From Clostridiales bacterium (GTDB taxonomy: Bacteria; Bacillota; Clostridia; Oscillospirales; Oscillospiraceae): 64,000 bases of DNA. Of the stretch, positions 24,788 to 33,136 are shown one piece after another (positions within the stretch are counted from its first letter, which is position 1; every line of letters begins with the position of its first letter). A program made the translations under genes and the position numbers. The notes beneath the pieces are model-generated. The model did not search any database and was not told where the DNA came from. It saw only the letters and a list, made by a program, of their open reading frames with translations. Location of the stretch: assembly GCA_022774865.1 (NCBI GenBank), contig JALFLH010000013.1, positions 1 to 64,000 on the forward strand, written 5' to 3'.

Positions 24788-26305
24788 ATGTTTTTCGAAA
24801 AACTGGCTGAAATCAACGGGGTCATCAATGATTTTGTCTGGGTCAAAATCGGTCTGGTGCTGCTCATCGGCACCGGCATTCTCATGACCTGCTGCACGAA
24901 ATTCTTCCAGCTTTCCCATATCCGCCACTGGTGGAAGCAGACCATCGGTTCTCTGTTCACCAAGGACAGCGCCACCACCAAAAAAACCGATAAAAAGACC
25001 ATTTCCCAGTTTCAGGCGCTGTGCACCGCTCTGGCCGCCACCATCGGCACGGGCAACATCGCAGGTGTTTCCGCCGCCATCGTCATCGGCGGCCCCGGCG
25101 CGGTGTTCTGGATGTGGATTGCGGCCTTCTTCGGCATGATGACCAACTTCTCCGAAAATGTGCTGGGCATCTATTTCCGCCGCCGCAACCGGGACGGGGA
25201 ATGGTCCGGCGGCCCCATGTACTATCTGAAGGACGGCCTCGGCCGCTACAGGCACTGCGGTAAAATCGGCAGCGTTCTGGGCGCGCTGTTCGCCGTATTT
25301 GCGATTTTCGCCTCCTTCGGCATCGGCAATATGGGTCAGATCAATAAAATCACCCTGAATCTCCAGTCCGCTTTCTTCAAGAATGTGTCTCTGGGCACGG
25401 TGGGCGGCATCAACGTGGTGAATCTTCTCATCGGCGTGGCGCTGATGATCGTAGCCGGTCTGATTATCATCGGCGGCCTGCAGCGGATTGCGGCTTTTGC
25501 CGAGCGGATTGTCCCGTTTATGGCGGTCGTCTACTGCATTGGCTGTATCTTCCTTTTCTTTAAGCACATTGGCTCCGTGGGCGCGATCTTCGCCTCCATT
25601 TTCCGCTTTGCTTTCGGCATCAAGGCCGTGGCCGGCGGCGCGGCCGGCGTGATGATCAGTCAGGTGATTACCCAAGGCTGCAAGCGCGGTGTATTTTCCA
25701 ACGAGGCCGGACTTGGTTCCTCCGTGATGGTGCACTCCTCCTCCAATGTGAAGGAGCCGGTGATGCAGGGAATGTGGGGCATTTTTGAGGTGTTTTTCGA
25801 CACCTTCGTGGTGTGCACCATGACCGCCATTGTGGTGCTGTCCTCCGGCTTCATCAATCTGGAAACCGGACTGGCTGTGGAGGGTGTCAGCGATGCCACG
25901 CTGGTGTCGCAGGCATTTGGCAGTGCGTTCGGCCCGCTGGGTGAAATCTTTGTCGCCATCGCCATGCTTCTCTTCGCCTTTACCACGGTTCTGGGCTGGT
26001 CGCAGTACGGAACCAAGGCAGTTGAGTATCTCTTCGGTCACAAGGGTGTCCGGATCTACAAGGTTATCTTTGTGGTGATGATCATCTCCGGTGCGGTCAT
26101 GACTTCCTCTCTGGCGTGGGATATCTCCGACACCTTCAACGGCCTGATGATGATTCCCAACCTGATCGGCGTTATCGCCCTGTTCCCGCTTGTGACAAAA
26201 ATTACAAATAATTATGTCAACCGCAAGATTCGGGGCGGGGATGAGGAGCCGGTTCTTTCCTACGATCCCGCCATACAGGATGAACTCAAAGCCACGCTGG
26301 ATTGA
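24788..26305 (+). CDS. Sodium:alanine/glycine symporter (AGCS family)
   Basis: A 505-residue secondary transporter with about 11 membrane helices, moving alanine or glycine with sodium. Family signatures are seen in FQALCTALAATIGTGNIAGV, GGPGAVFWMWIAAFFGMMTN, WSGGPMYYLKDGL, the NEAGLGSSVMVHSS block and FTTVLGWSQYGTKAVEYLFG. The ATG at 24788 is chosen for its upstream GGGGAGG. A glycine riboswitch in the leader suggests that glycine is the physiologically important substrate. A terminator follows, so the gene is expressed alone. Confidence 0.95.
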   Translation: MFFEKLAEINGVINDFVWVKIGLVLLIGTGILMTCCTKFFQLSHIRHWWKQTIGSLFTKDSATTKKTDKKTISQFQALCTALAATIGTGNIAGVSAAIVIGGPGAVFWMWIAAFFGMMTNFSENVLGIYFRRRNRDGEWSGGPMYYLKDGLGRYRHCGKIGSVLGALFAVFAIFASFGIGNMGQINKITLNLQSAFFKNVSLGTVGGINVVNLLIGVALMIVAGLIIIGGLQRIAAFAERIVPFMAVVYCIGCIFLFFKHIGSVGAIFASIFRFAFGIKAVAGGAAGVMISQVITQGCKRGVFSNEAGLGSSVMVHSSSNVKEPVMQGMWGIFEVFFDTFVVCTMTAIVVLSSGFINLETGLAVEGVSDATLVSQAFGSAFGPLGEIFVAIAMLLFAFTTVLGWSQYGTKAVEYLFGHKGVRIYKVIFVVMIISGAVMTSSLAWDISDTFNGLMMIPNLIGVIALFPLVTKITNNYVNRKIRGGDEEPVLSYDPAIQDELKATLD

Positions 26306-26324
26306 TTCCGCCCTTCCTGCAGAA

Positions 26325-26348
26325 AACGCCCGGAACCGGGCGTTTTTT
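26325..26348 (+). terminator. Terminator of the symporter gene
   Basis: A 9-bp stem (26325-26333 with 26336-26344) and a short T-run. The two-base apical gap means the top pair opens in practice. Confidence 0.88.
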
Positions 26349-26362
26349 GTATCTATCCACCG

Positions 26363-26391
26363 TTGCAATCGGTTTTGCAGAATGCTATAAT
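26363..26391 (+). promoter_or_regulatory. Promoter of the proBAC operon
   Basis: TTGCAA (26363-26368) and TATAAT (26386-26391), spacer 17. The start point is near 26398. Confidence 0.75.
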
Positions 26392-26417
26392 GCAAAGAAA
26401 AAGAAAGAAGACATCCC

Positions 26418-26498
26418 ATGTACGGACTTGGAACCATTGTCAACGCCCTCGCCATTGTATTCGCTGTTCTTTTCGCGTTTCTTCCCCTGAAAATCTGA
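26418..26498 (+). CDS. Tiny hydrophobic ORF before proB, possible small membrane protein or gene remnant
   Basis: A 26-codon frame starts about 20 bases after the predicted transcript start and ends 19 bases before proB. The peptide is almost wholly hydrophobic: its first half reads GLGTIVNALAIV and its end FLPLKI. The opening resembles the start of DUF554 membrane proteins, so it may be a truncated relic. It could equally be a real one-helix protein or a translated leader. The upstream purine-rich stretch (GAAAGAAG) is only a weak ribosome site. It does not contain runs of Pro or Glu codons as expected for an attenuation peptide. Confidence 0.4.
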   Translation: MYGLGTIVNALAIVFAVLFAFLPLKI

Positions 26499-26517
26499 CA
26501 CAGAGAGGAATTCCATC

Positions 26518-27294
26518 ATGCGCATTGTAATCAAAATCGGCACCAGCACGCTGGCGCATCCCACAGGGCACCTGAACATCCGGCTGACCGAGCAGCTCTG
26601 CAAGGTCATCAGTGATATCAAAAACGCCGGACACGCGGTCATTCTGGTGTCCTCCGGCGCCATCGGCATGGGCGTTGGCAAGCTGGGGCTGCTCAGCCGT
26701 CCCGGCGACATCCCCACCAAGCAGGCCGCCGCCGCCGTGGGGCAGTGCGAGCTGATGTACACCTATGATAAGCTCTTCAGCCAGTACAACCACACCGTCG
26801 CCCAGCTTCTGATCACCGGTGCGGACGTGGCGAACGAAACCCGGCACGATAATTTCAGGAATACCCTGAACCGGCTGCTGGAGCTGGGTGTCATCCCGAT
26901 CATCAACGAAAATGACACGGTGGCCACTGACGAAATTGTCATCGGCGACAACGACACGCTGGCGGCCATTGTGTCCAAAAGTGTAGGTGCCAAGCTGCTG
27001 GTGCTTCTGTCCGACATCGACGGCCTGTACACCGCCGATCCGCATCGGGACCCCAACGCCAAGCTGATTTCCAGCATCAGTGAAATCACCGAGGAAATCC
27101 GCCGCCTCGGCGGCGGCAGTGCTTCCTCCCAGGGCACCGGCGGTATGGCCACCAAGCTTCACGCCGCTCAGATGTGTATGGACTGCGGTTGCCGTCTGGT
27201 CATTACGAACGGAAGGCGGCCGGAAGCGCTGTATGACATTCTGGACGGAAAATCCGTCGGCACGACGTTTCAAAGGAGGCAGCCCCATGACTGA
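26518..27294 (+). CDS. proB: Glutamate 5-kinase
   Basis: First step of proline synthesis: phosphorylates glutamate on the gamma-carboxyl. The 258-residue amino-acid-kinase fold starts [17 protein letters not shown] and shows [26 protein letters not shown] and [17 protein letters not shown], with the C-terminal [12 protein letters not shown]. It lacks the C-terminal PUA domain found in the roughly 370-residue E. coli enzyme, as in other short ProB proteins. It overlaps proA by eight bases. Confidence 0.95.
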   Translation: MRIVIKIGTSTLAHPTGHLNIRLTEQLCKVISDIKNAGHAVILVSSGAIGMGVGKLGLLSRPGDIPTKQAAAAVGQCELMYTYDKLFSQYNHTVAQLLITGADVANETRHDNFRNTLNRLLELGVIPIINENDTVATDEIVIGDNDTLAAIVSKSVGAKLLVLLSDIDGLYTADPHRDPNAKLISSISEITEEIRRLGGGSASSQGTGGMATKLHAAQMCMDCGCRLVITNGRRPEALYDILDGKSVGTTFQRRQPHD

Positions 27295-28525
27295 AATGCT
27301 GAAACAGGCAAAGGCCGCAAAGGCCGAAGTATCCATTCTGACCACCGGGCAGAAAAACCACGCGCTGGAGGCCATGGCCGATGCGCTGCTGGATCATCAG
27401 ACGCAGATTCTCGCGGCGAACGCCGCCGATCTGGAAGCGGCTGCCGGTTCCGTCTCTCCGGTGATGCTGGACCGGCTGATGCTCAATCCCGCCCGGCTGG
27501 CAGGGATGGCACAGGGCATCCGGGATGTGGCGAAGCTGCCAGATCCGGTGGGGCTTCTGCTGGATACGCATACCCGCCCGGACGGTCTGGAAATTCAGAA
27601 GATATCCGTTCCCATGGGCGTGATCGCGATTATTTACGAAAGCCGCCCCAACGTAACCAGCGACGCGGCGGCGCTGTGTCTGAAAAGCGGAAACGTGTGT
27701 ATTCTGCGCGGCGGTAAGGAAGCGTTCCGCTCCGCCGCCGCCATTGTGGACGCCCTGCGGGAAGGGCTGCGGGATGCGGGCGTGACGGAAAACGCCGTCA
27801 ATCTGGTCACGGATACCAGCCGGGCCAGCGCCACGGCGCTGATGACCGCCAGTGGATATGTGGATTTGCTGATTCCCCGGGGCGGCGCGGGTCTGATCAA
27901 CGCCTGTGTCCGGAACGCCACCGTTCCCTGCATTGCCACCGGCACCGGCATCTGCCATGTCTACGTGGAACGGAGTGCCGATCAGGAGATGGCCCTGAAC
28001 ATCATCGAAAATGCCAAAACCAGCCGTCCCAGCGTGTGCAACGCCGAGGAGGTTCTGCTGGTAGACAAGGCCATTGCGGCGGAGTTTCTGCCCAAGCTGT
28101 ACAACCGTCTGGTGGTTAACCGGCAGAAGCCCGTGGAACTGCGGCTGGACACCTTCGCGCAGGCCATTATTCCCGGCACACCCGCCGGAGAAAAGGACTT
28201 TGATACGGAGTTTTTGGACTACATTCTGGCTGTCAAATGTGTGGAAAACGTGCAGGAGGCCATTGCCCACATTGCGGCCCACTCCACCGGCCACAGCGAG
28301 GCCATTGTCAGCCGGGACCCGGCAACCCAAAAGGCCTTCGCCGCCGGGGTGGACAGCGCGGCGGTCTACATCAACGCCTCCACCCGGTTCACCGACGGCG
28401 GTGAATTCGGCCTCGGCTGTGAAATGGGCATCTCCACCCAGAAACTCCACGCCCGGGGGCCCATGGGTCTGCGGGAACTGACCAGCTACAAATACGTCAT
28501 CACCGGCAACGGTCACATCCGGTAA
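27287..28525 (+). CDS. proA: Gamma-glutamyl phosphate reductase
   Basis: NADPH-dependent reductase that forms glutamate semialdehyde from the unstable product of ProB. The 412-residue aldehyde-dehydrogenase-fold protein shows [30 protein letters not shown], the catalytic Cys in [14 protein letters not shown] and the C-terminal [19 protein letters not shown]. An earlier in-frame start is possible, but the ATG at 27287 has AGGAGG upstream and gives the normal length. The eight-base overlap with proB supports coupled synthesis and channelling. Confidence 0.96.
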   Translation: MTEMLKQAKAAKAEVSILTTGQKNHALEAMADALLDHQTQILAANAADLEAAAGSVSPVMLDRLMLNPARLAGMAQGIRDVAKLPDPVGLLLDTHTRPDGLEIQKISVPMGVIAIIYESRPNVTSDAAALCLKSGNVCILRGGKEAFRSAAAIVDALREGLRDAGVTENAVNLVTDTSRASATALMTASGYVDLLIPRGGAGLINACVRNATVPCIATGTGICHVYVERSADQEMALNIIENAKTSRPSVCNAEEVLLVDKAIAAEFLPKLYNRLVVNRQKPVELRLDTFAQAIIPGTPAGEKDFDTEFLDYILAVKCVENVQEAIAHIAAHSTGHSEAIVSRDPATQKAFAAGVDSAAVYINASTRFTDGGEFGLGCEMGISTQKLHARGPMGLRELTSYKYVITGNGHIR

Positions 28526-28538
28526 GGAGGAAGCGGAT

Positions 28539-29312
28539 ATGAAATACGGATTTCTGGGCTGCGGGAATATGGGCAGTGCCATTGCCCGGGCCATTTCCAA
28601 AAAAACGTCGGATTTCGCCGTCACCGACCGCAGCGGCAGGGCAAAGGCTCTCGGCTTTTCCTATACCACGCCGGAGGACATTGCCGCCCACGCGGAACGG
28701 ATTTTTCTGGCGGTGAAGCCTCAGATGATGGCAAGTGCTTTGGAACCCCTGCGCCCCATTCTGGCGGCGCGGAAGCCGGTGCTGATTACCATGGCGGCAG
28801 GACTGACCATGGAAAAAATCGAAGCACTCGCCGGGGTGCAGCTTCCCATCATCCGCATCATGCCCAATACGCCCGTGGCCGTGGGCAAGGGCATGACGCT
28901 GTATTGTGCCAACGAGCGGGTGGATGCCGAAACACTGGCGGATTTTCTGGGCGACATGGAATGCGCCGGCATTCTCGACCCAGTGGAGGAGCGGCTTTTT
29001 GACGCGGCGGGCACCGTCTCCGGCTGCGGTCCGGCCTACGTATATCTGTTCATTGAAGCCATGGCCGACGGGGCGGTGGCCTGCGGTGTTCCCCGGAAGC
29101 AGGCCGTGGAATACGCCGCCGCCACCCTGGCGGGCGCGGCGGAAATGGTGCTGCAGACCGGCCAGCACCCCGGCGCGCTGAAGGACGCCGTCTGCTCCCC
29201 CGGCGGCAGCACCATCGCGGGTGTCAAGGCTCTGGAAGATTGCGGCTTCCGTGGCGCGGTCATGGACTGCGTCATGGCCGCTGCCAAGCGGAACCGGGAA
29301 TTGGGAAAATAA
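28539..29312 (+). CDS. proC: Pyrroline-5-carboxylate reductase
   Basis: Final step of proline synthesis. The 257-residue enzyme has the NAD(P)-binding GFLGCGNMGSAIARAI at its N-terminus, LAVKPQMM, the MPNTPVAVGKGMT block and the C-terminal family signature LKDAVCSPGGSTIAGVKALE. AGGAGG lies before the ATG, 13 bases after proA. This completes a proBAC operon, so proline synthesis from glutamate is fully encoded here. Confidence 0.96.
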   Translation: MKYGFLGCGNMGSAIARAISKKTSDFAVTDRSGRAKALGFSYTTPEDIAAHAERIFLAVKPQMMASALEPLRPILAARKPVLITMAAGLTMEKIEALAGVQLPIIRIMPNTPVAVGKGMTLYCANERVDAETLADFLGDMECAGILDPVEERLFDAAGTVSGCGPAYVYLFIEAMADGAVACGVPRKQAVEYAAATLAGAAEMVLQTGQHPGALKDAVCSPGGSTIAGVKALEDCGFRGAVMDCVMAAAKRNRELGK

Positions 29313-29354
29313 TGCCCATCGAATGGGTCAATCCGGCAAATACAGGCGAAAAAA

Positions 29355-29382
29355 CACCGCAGCGCATTTTGCGTCTGCGGTG
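29355..29382 (-). terminator. Shared terminator between proC and the P-II-like genes
   Basis: A stem of 8 + 3 bp with one bulged base (CACCGCAG-CGC with GCG-CTGCGGTG). On the minus strand it is followed by TTTTTT; on the plus strand the tract (ATTCTCTT) is weaker. It lies between the convergent genes. Confidence 0.82.
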
Positions 29383-29388
29383 ATTCTC

Positions 29389-29727
29389 TTACTCCGGGTG
29401 TTTCTCCGGCTCATGCGTCGCCAGACCGGCCACATCGGATACGGGCAGGGAAAAGGCGATGCCTTTGGCTTTTCCGGCCATGCCCATCCGCTGATAGATC
29501 GCGTTCAGCACGCCGTCCCGGATGGATTTTTCCACCACCATCATCAGAATCTCCTTCTCTGTATGCAGCGTGATGCCGAAAAACGCCGCGGCCTCCTGAT
29601 TGGCCACACCCCGGGCATTCAGAATCGTGCCGCCCCGGGCGCCCTGCTCCCGGGCAATGTCCATTACGTCCTCGGCAAAGCCCGCGTCCACAATGGCAAA
29701 AATCACCTCATGATCGTTGGTTACCAT
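29389..29727 (-). CDS. P-II family signalling protein (copy 2)
   Basis: A 112-residue P-II-like trimer-forming protein. It has the beta-alpha-beta core (EVIFAIVDAGFAEDVMDIAR), an ARGGTILNARG segment where GlnB has its T-loop base, a short T-loop region and the second half EKEILMMVVEKSIRDGVLNAI. The canonical Tyr51 uridylylation site is not evident. It follows the first P-II-like gene by two bases and both follow a DUF1538 membrane gene, so they probably sense a small molecule and gate that transporter. The true ligand is unknown. Confidence 0.85.
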   Translation of the reverse strand: MVTNDHEVIFAIVDAGFAEDVMDIAREQGARGGTILNARGVANQEAAAFFGITLHTEKEILMMVVEKSIRDGVLNAIYQRMGMAGKAKGIAFSLPVSDVAGLATHEPEKHPE

Positions 29728-29729
29728 GG

Positions 29730-30098
29730 TTATTTCCCCCTCTCCAAGCGGTTGTTACTCATAAACCGGTACAGATTCACGCCGATGATGCTGCTCAGCG
29801 GCACCGCAAAGGCTACCCCCTTGCCGTTGCGCACGGTATGGAATTTTTCCTCCAGCGTATTCAGAATCGGGCTGACCTGATCCTCCCGCGCCACACTCAG
29901 AATCACGGCCTTGGCGTTGTTCAGTCCCAGCAGCTCGATGATCTCGGAACTGGCTGTGCCCTTGCCAGCCATCACCAACTGGCAGTTGACCTGAAACTGG
30001 CTGATCACATCCAGATAAAAATCACCCTTGGGACGATCCACCACGGTGAAAATCAGCTTCAGCTTCTTAATCGCGGAATCATTTACTGTGTTGTCCAA
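29730..30098 (-). CDS. P-II family signalling protein (copy 1)
   Basis: A 122-residue P-II-like protein related to, but clearly diverged from, its neighbour. It opens with KKLKLIFTVVDRPKGDFYLDV, has GKGTASSEIIELLGLNNAKA in the T-loop region and VGVNLYRF-like C-terminal strands. The start is taken as TTG at 30098 because GGAGGG sits eight bases upstream; earlier in-frame starts run into the upstream gene. It lies 13 bases after the DUF1538 stop. Two distinct P-II-like subunits could form hetero- or homotrimers. Confidence 0.8.
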   Translation of the reverse strand: MDNTVNDSAIKKLKLIFTVVDRPKGDFYLDVISQFQVNCQLVMAGKGTASSEIIELLGLNNAKAVILSVAREDQVSPILNTLEEKFHTVRNGKGVAFAVPLSSIIGVNLYRFMSNNRLERGK

Positions 30099-30111
30099 TC
30101 GCCGTCCCTCC

Positions 30112-31653
30112 TCACATAAAGTTGATGATCTGCTGGTCGTCCGCATCCAGAATGCGCTTCATGGCGCGCCGTTCGGCAATCCGTTCGGACACGATTGCCC
30201 GGAAGCCCAGAAGCTGAATGGTGATCAGCGGCGCCATGGCCACCAGCGCCACCACGCCGAAGGCATCCCGCAGCACCGCCTCCCCACCCTGCAGCGTCAT
30301 GCAAGCGCCGACGGCAAAGGGCAGGATGAATCCTGAGGTCATGGGGCCGCTGGCCGTTCCGCCGGAGTCAAAGGCGATGGCCGTGTAGACAGGCGGCACA
30401 AACAGCGACAGCGCCAGAGAAAGGAAATAGCCGGGAATCAGATAATAGACCAGACTGAAATCAAAAATGATTCGGAGCATGGACAGGGCGATGGCTCCGC
30501 CCACGCCGATACACAGCCCCAGCAGCATGGATTTTTTTGTAATATATCCGCCGGTCACATCCTCCACCTGCCCGGTCAGCACATGAATGGCCGGCTCCGC
30601 CAGCACCACCAGCATTCCCACGGCCAGTCCGAATATGGTGAGAAAGCCCTCATTCCATCCGGCCAGTTCCCGTCCCAGCTTGAATCCGATGGGCATAAAA
30701 CCCACGTTCACGCCGGTAAGAAACACCACCAGACCCAGATATGTAAACAGCACGCCCACGGCGATCCGTTGGAGCCGTTTGCGGGGCAGCTTCAGAAACG
30801 CGAACTGGCAGATCAGAAAAAACAGCACGATCAGTCCCAGCGCGATGGCCACCTCCCGCGCCGTATGGACAGCGGTATGGACAAATCCCTCCCAGATGTG
30901 GGCGTCTGCCGCATAATCCGGCACCTGATAGGTCAACGTCCGATCCGAGAAAATACCCAGAAGCAGCACCGCGGCCACCGGGCCGATGGAGCACAGCGCC
31001 ACCAGACCGAAGCTGTTCTCCTGACTTTTCCGGTCGCCCAAAACCCCGGAGATACCCACGCCCAATGCCATAATGAACGGGACTGTGATTGGGCCGGTGG
31101 TGACGCCGCCGGAATCAAAAGCCAGCGGCAGCAACGCCAGATTGTCATTCACCGCAAGCAGCAGTGCCAGGGCAAACAGCAGCATATAAAACAGCATGAG
31201 AAGCTGGGAAAGGGGTTTTCGAAACACGATTTTCAGAACGGCGGTAAGCAGAAACAGTCCCACACCGATGCCCACGGTGTAAACCAGCACCGTGCCGTTC
31301 ATCACCGCGCTCACCTGATTTGCCAGCACCTGCAGATCCGGCTCCGCAATGGTAATCAGCATCCCCAGCACAAAACAGACCGCAAGCAGAAGCCCCAGCT
31401 TTCGCTGCCTGGAAAGTCCCGCGCCCACATGGGTGCCCATGGGTGTCATGGCCAGATCCGCGCCCAGATTGAACATACCGATCCCCAGCACCAGCGCTGC
31501 CGCGCCGATGGTAAAGCTCCCCAGCTCCGCCCCGGAGAAATTGAACAGTGGGGTCAGCGCCAGAAGATAAACAATCGCCGTAACCGGAAGCGCCGAAACC
31601 AGCGCCTCCCTGATTTTTGCCCAAAGCGCGTTCAAATTCATCACCTTTCCCAT
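30112..31653 (-). CDS. Double DUF1538 integral membrane protein, predicted transporter
   Basis: A 513-residue, very hydrophobic protein with roughly 12-14 membrane helices arranged as two related halves. Each half has an (A)EP helix motif (LITIAEPDLQVLANQV, near 105-120; LVVLAEPAIHVLTGQV in the second half) and an AFDSGG loop (AFDSGGVTTGPITVPF near 178; AFDSGGTASGPMTSGF near 425). Such internal duplication with conserved polar motifs in membrane segments is typical of transporters, but the DUF1538 substrate is not established. The start may instead be six codons later at a TTG that follows AAAGGTGAT. P-II-like genes follow directly. Confidence 0.85.
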   Translation of the reverse strand: MGKVMNLNALWAKIREALVSALPVTAIVYLLALTPLFNFSGAELGSFTIGAAALVLGIGMFNLGADLAMTPMGTHVGAGLSRQRKLGLLLAVCFVLGMLITIAEPDLQVLANQVSAVMNGTVLVYTVGIGVGLFLLTAVLKIVFRKPLSQLLMLFYMLLFALALLLAVNDNLALLPLAFDSGGVTTGPITVPFIMALGVGISGVLGDRKSQENSFGLVALCSIGPVAAVLLLGIFSDRTLTYQVPDYAADAHIWEGFVHTAVHTAREVAIALGLIVLFFLICQFAFLKLPRKRLQRIAVGVLFTYLGLVVFLTGVNVGFMPIGFKLGRELAGWNEGFLTIFGLAVGMLVVLAEPAIHVLTGQVEDVTGGYITKKSMLLGLCIGVGGAIALSMLRIIFDFSLVYYLIPGYFLSLALSLFVPPVYTAIAFDSGGTASGPMTSGFILPFAVGACMTLQGGEAVLRDAFGVVALVAMAPLITIQLLGFRAIVSERIAERRAMKRILDADDQQIINFM

Positions 31654-31682
31654 TTCATTTCTTTCAAATCAATCATACCAGA

Positions 31683-31717
31683 AAAATCCGTTTCTGCATA
31701 GAACAAAAACGGATTTT
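31683..31717 (-). terminator. Terminator after the sigma factor gene
   Basis: An 11-bp stem (31683-31693 with 31707-31717) whose minus-strand 3' arm runs into TTTTTCTGG. It partly separates the sigma factor gene from the DUF1538 operon. No clear promoter was seen in the 30 bases that remain, so read-through is possible. Confidence 0.6.
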
Positions 31718-31723
31718 CAAGGT

Positions 31724-32185
31724 CTATTCTGTTTTTTCCAATTTATCCGTTCCGATGTTCTGCTCCAGTGCGGCGCTGCCCTGTGAAATCCGTCTGCGCA
31801 CCGATTCTTCGGAAATATCCAGGATTTTCGCAATTTCTGCTGTATTCAGGTTTTCCGCGTAGTATAAAACCATCACATCCCGGCAGTCAGGATTGAGGGC
31901 GCATACCGCGTCCCAGAGGGAGCTGCCCGGCTCCCGCTCGGTGTCCTCCGGATGGAGCTGCGCCATCTGGCGGCATTCCTGCAGGAGAATCTTCAGAATC
32001 CACGGCTTCACCGGCTCCAGCAGCCCCAGCTCTCCAATCTTCCCGCGTGCGCTGTGCAGCGCATTCCGGATTGCCCACTCGGTATCCGGCGAGTATCCCA
32101 AGATGCTGACCGCAACCGCGTACAGATCGTTTTTCAAAGCCGCCGCCCGGCGGCAGAACCGTTTTTCCTTTATCCCGTCAAACAT
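31724..32185 (-). CDS. ECF-like RNA polymerase sigma factor
   Basis: A 153-residue sigma-70 family protein. Residues 1-75 form a sigma-2-like helical domain (LKNDLYAVAVSILGYSPDTE), and residues 95-150 a sigma-4 domain: LWDAVCALNPDCRDVMVLYY, then the helix-turn-helix NTAEIAKILDISEESVRRRI. The ATG at 32185 is chosen because GGAGG lies nearby and it gives the usual ECF length. No anti-sigma gene is adjacent, so its trigger is unknown. It has its own upstream promoter. Confidence 0.85.
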   Translation of the reverse strand: MFDGIKEKRFCRRAAALKNDLYAVAVSILGYSPDTEWAIRNALHSARGKIGELGLLEPVKPWILKILLQECRQMAQLHPEDTEREPGSSLWDAVCALNPDCRDVMVLYYAENLNTAEIAKILDISEESVRRRISQGSAALEQNIGTDKLEKTE

Positions 32186-32235
32186 GCCCGTCCTCCATGG
32201 AACCCCGTTTTCGAACTTATGTAAACCATGTATCA

Positions 32236-32264
32236 AGCATATCACAGGGCGCGTTCAGGTACAA
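32236..32264 (-). promoter_or_regulatory. Promoter of the sigma factor gene
   Basis: On the minus strand TTGTAC (32259-32264) and TATGCT (32236-32241), spacer 17. It looks like a housekeeping promoter rather than an ECF-type one. Confidence 0.5.
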
Positions 32265-32300
32265 GTCCCGCCGGATTAAGTTTTCTTTAATTTTCCCCCG

Positions 32301-32329
32301 TTGCAAAAAAGCGCTGTTCCGATTATAAT
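32301..32329 (+). promoter_or_regulatory. Promoter of the histidine phosphatase gene
   Basis: TTGCAA (32301-32306) and TATAAT (32324-32329), spacer 17. Confidence 0.75.
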
Positions 32330-32371
32330 GAATGGGTGTTTTCAGATCTTTTTCATCAAAGGGGCTTTCCT

Positions 32372-33097
32372 ATGAAACTGCTGATTATTCGCCACGGCGA
32401 CCCGGATTACACCATTGATTCCCTGACCGAAACCGGCTGGACGGAAGCCCGGCTGCTGTCCGCGCGCCTTTCCCGACTGGATGTAAAGTCGTTTTACTGC
32501 TCCCCGCTGGGTCGCGCCCGGGACACCGCGGCTCCCACGCTGGCTGCCATGCACCGGGAGGCTGAAATTCTCCCCTGGCTGCGGGAATTTGCCCCAAAGG
32601 TGCAAAAACCCGATGGGCACGGCTACGTTGCATGGGACTGGCTGCCTCAGGACTGGACAGCGCGGGATTATTTTTATGATAAGGACCGCTGGATGGAAGC
32701 CCCGGAGTTTCAGACGGCGGGAGTACCCGACGAATACCGCTGGGTCACCGGGGAACTGGACGCGCTGCTTGCCCGCCACGGCTATGTCCGGGACGGAAGT
32801 CTCTACCGGGCGGCGCGGCCCAATGAGGACACCCTTGTGTTCTTCTGCCATTTCGGGCTGGAATGCGTGCTGCTGAGCCGCCTGCTGAACATCAGCCCCA
32901 TGCCGCTGTGGCACGGCACCTGCGCAGCCCCCACCGCCGTCACCACATTGGTCACCGAGGAACGGCGGCCGGGCTTCGCCAGTTTCCGCATGGGCTCGTT
33001 CGGTGACATTTCCCATCTGTACGCCGCCGGAAGAGAGCCGTCCTTTTCCGCCCGGTTCTGCGAAACCTACAGCCGCATGGATCAGCGCCACGACTGA
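32372..33097 (+). CDS. Histidine phosphatase superfamily protein
   Basis: A 241-residue phosphoglycerate-mutase-like phosphatase. The phosphohistidine motif R7-H8-G9 is in MKLLIIRHGDPDY, followed by LTETGWTEARLLSARLSRLD and FYCSPLGRARDTAAPTLAAM. The second catalytic His is probably in VFFCHFGLECVLLSRL. A roughly 70-residue insertion after the N-terminal motif (residues 72-140, rich in Trp and Asp) distinguishes it from mutases. The substrate is unknown. AAAGGGG precedes the ATG. It stands alone between its promoter and a terminator shared with serA. Confidence 0.88.
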   Translation: MKLLIIRHGDPDYTIDSLTETGWTEARLLSARLSRLDVKSFYCSPLGRARDTAAPTLAAMHREAEILPWLREFAPKVQKPDGHGYVAWDWLPQDWTARDYFYDKDRWMEAPEFQTAGVPDEYRWVTGELDALLARHGYVRDGSLYRAARPNEDTLVFFCHFGLECVLLSRLLNISPMPLWHGTCAAPTAVTTLVTEERRPGFASFRMGSFGDISHLYAAGREPSFSARFCETYSRMDQRHD

Positions 33098-33105
33098 CAA
33101 AATTC

Positions 33106-33133
33106 GAGCCGTCCCGTTTGGGACGGCTCTTTT
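33106..33133 (+). terminator. Bidirectional terminator between the phosphatase gene and serA
   Basis: A perfect 10-bp stem (33106-33115 with 33120-33129), loop GTTT, then TTTT on the plus strand. On the minus strand GAATTTT follows. Confidence 0.88.
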
Positions 33134-33136
33134 GAT

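Noticed and set aside
26325-26348. Inverted repeats across the window as CRISPR or insertion-sequence ends
   Set aside because: All strong inverted repeats found are single hairpins with terminator geometry or short regulatory dyads; no regularly spaced repeat array or transposase gene is present.
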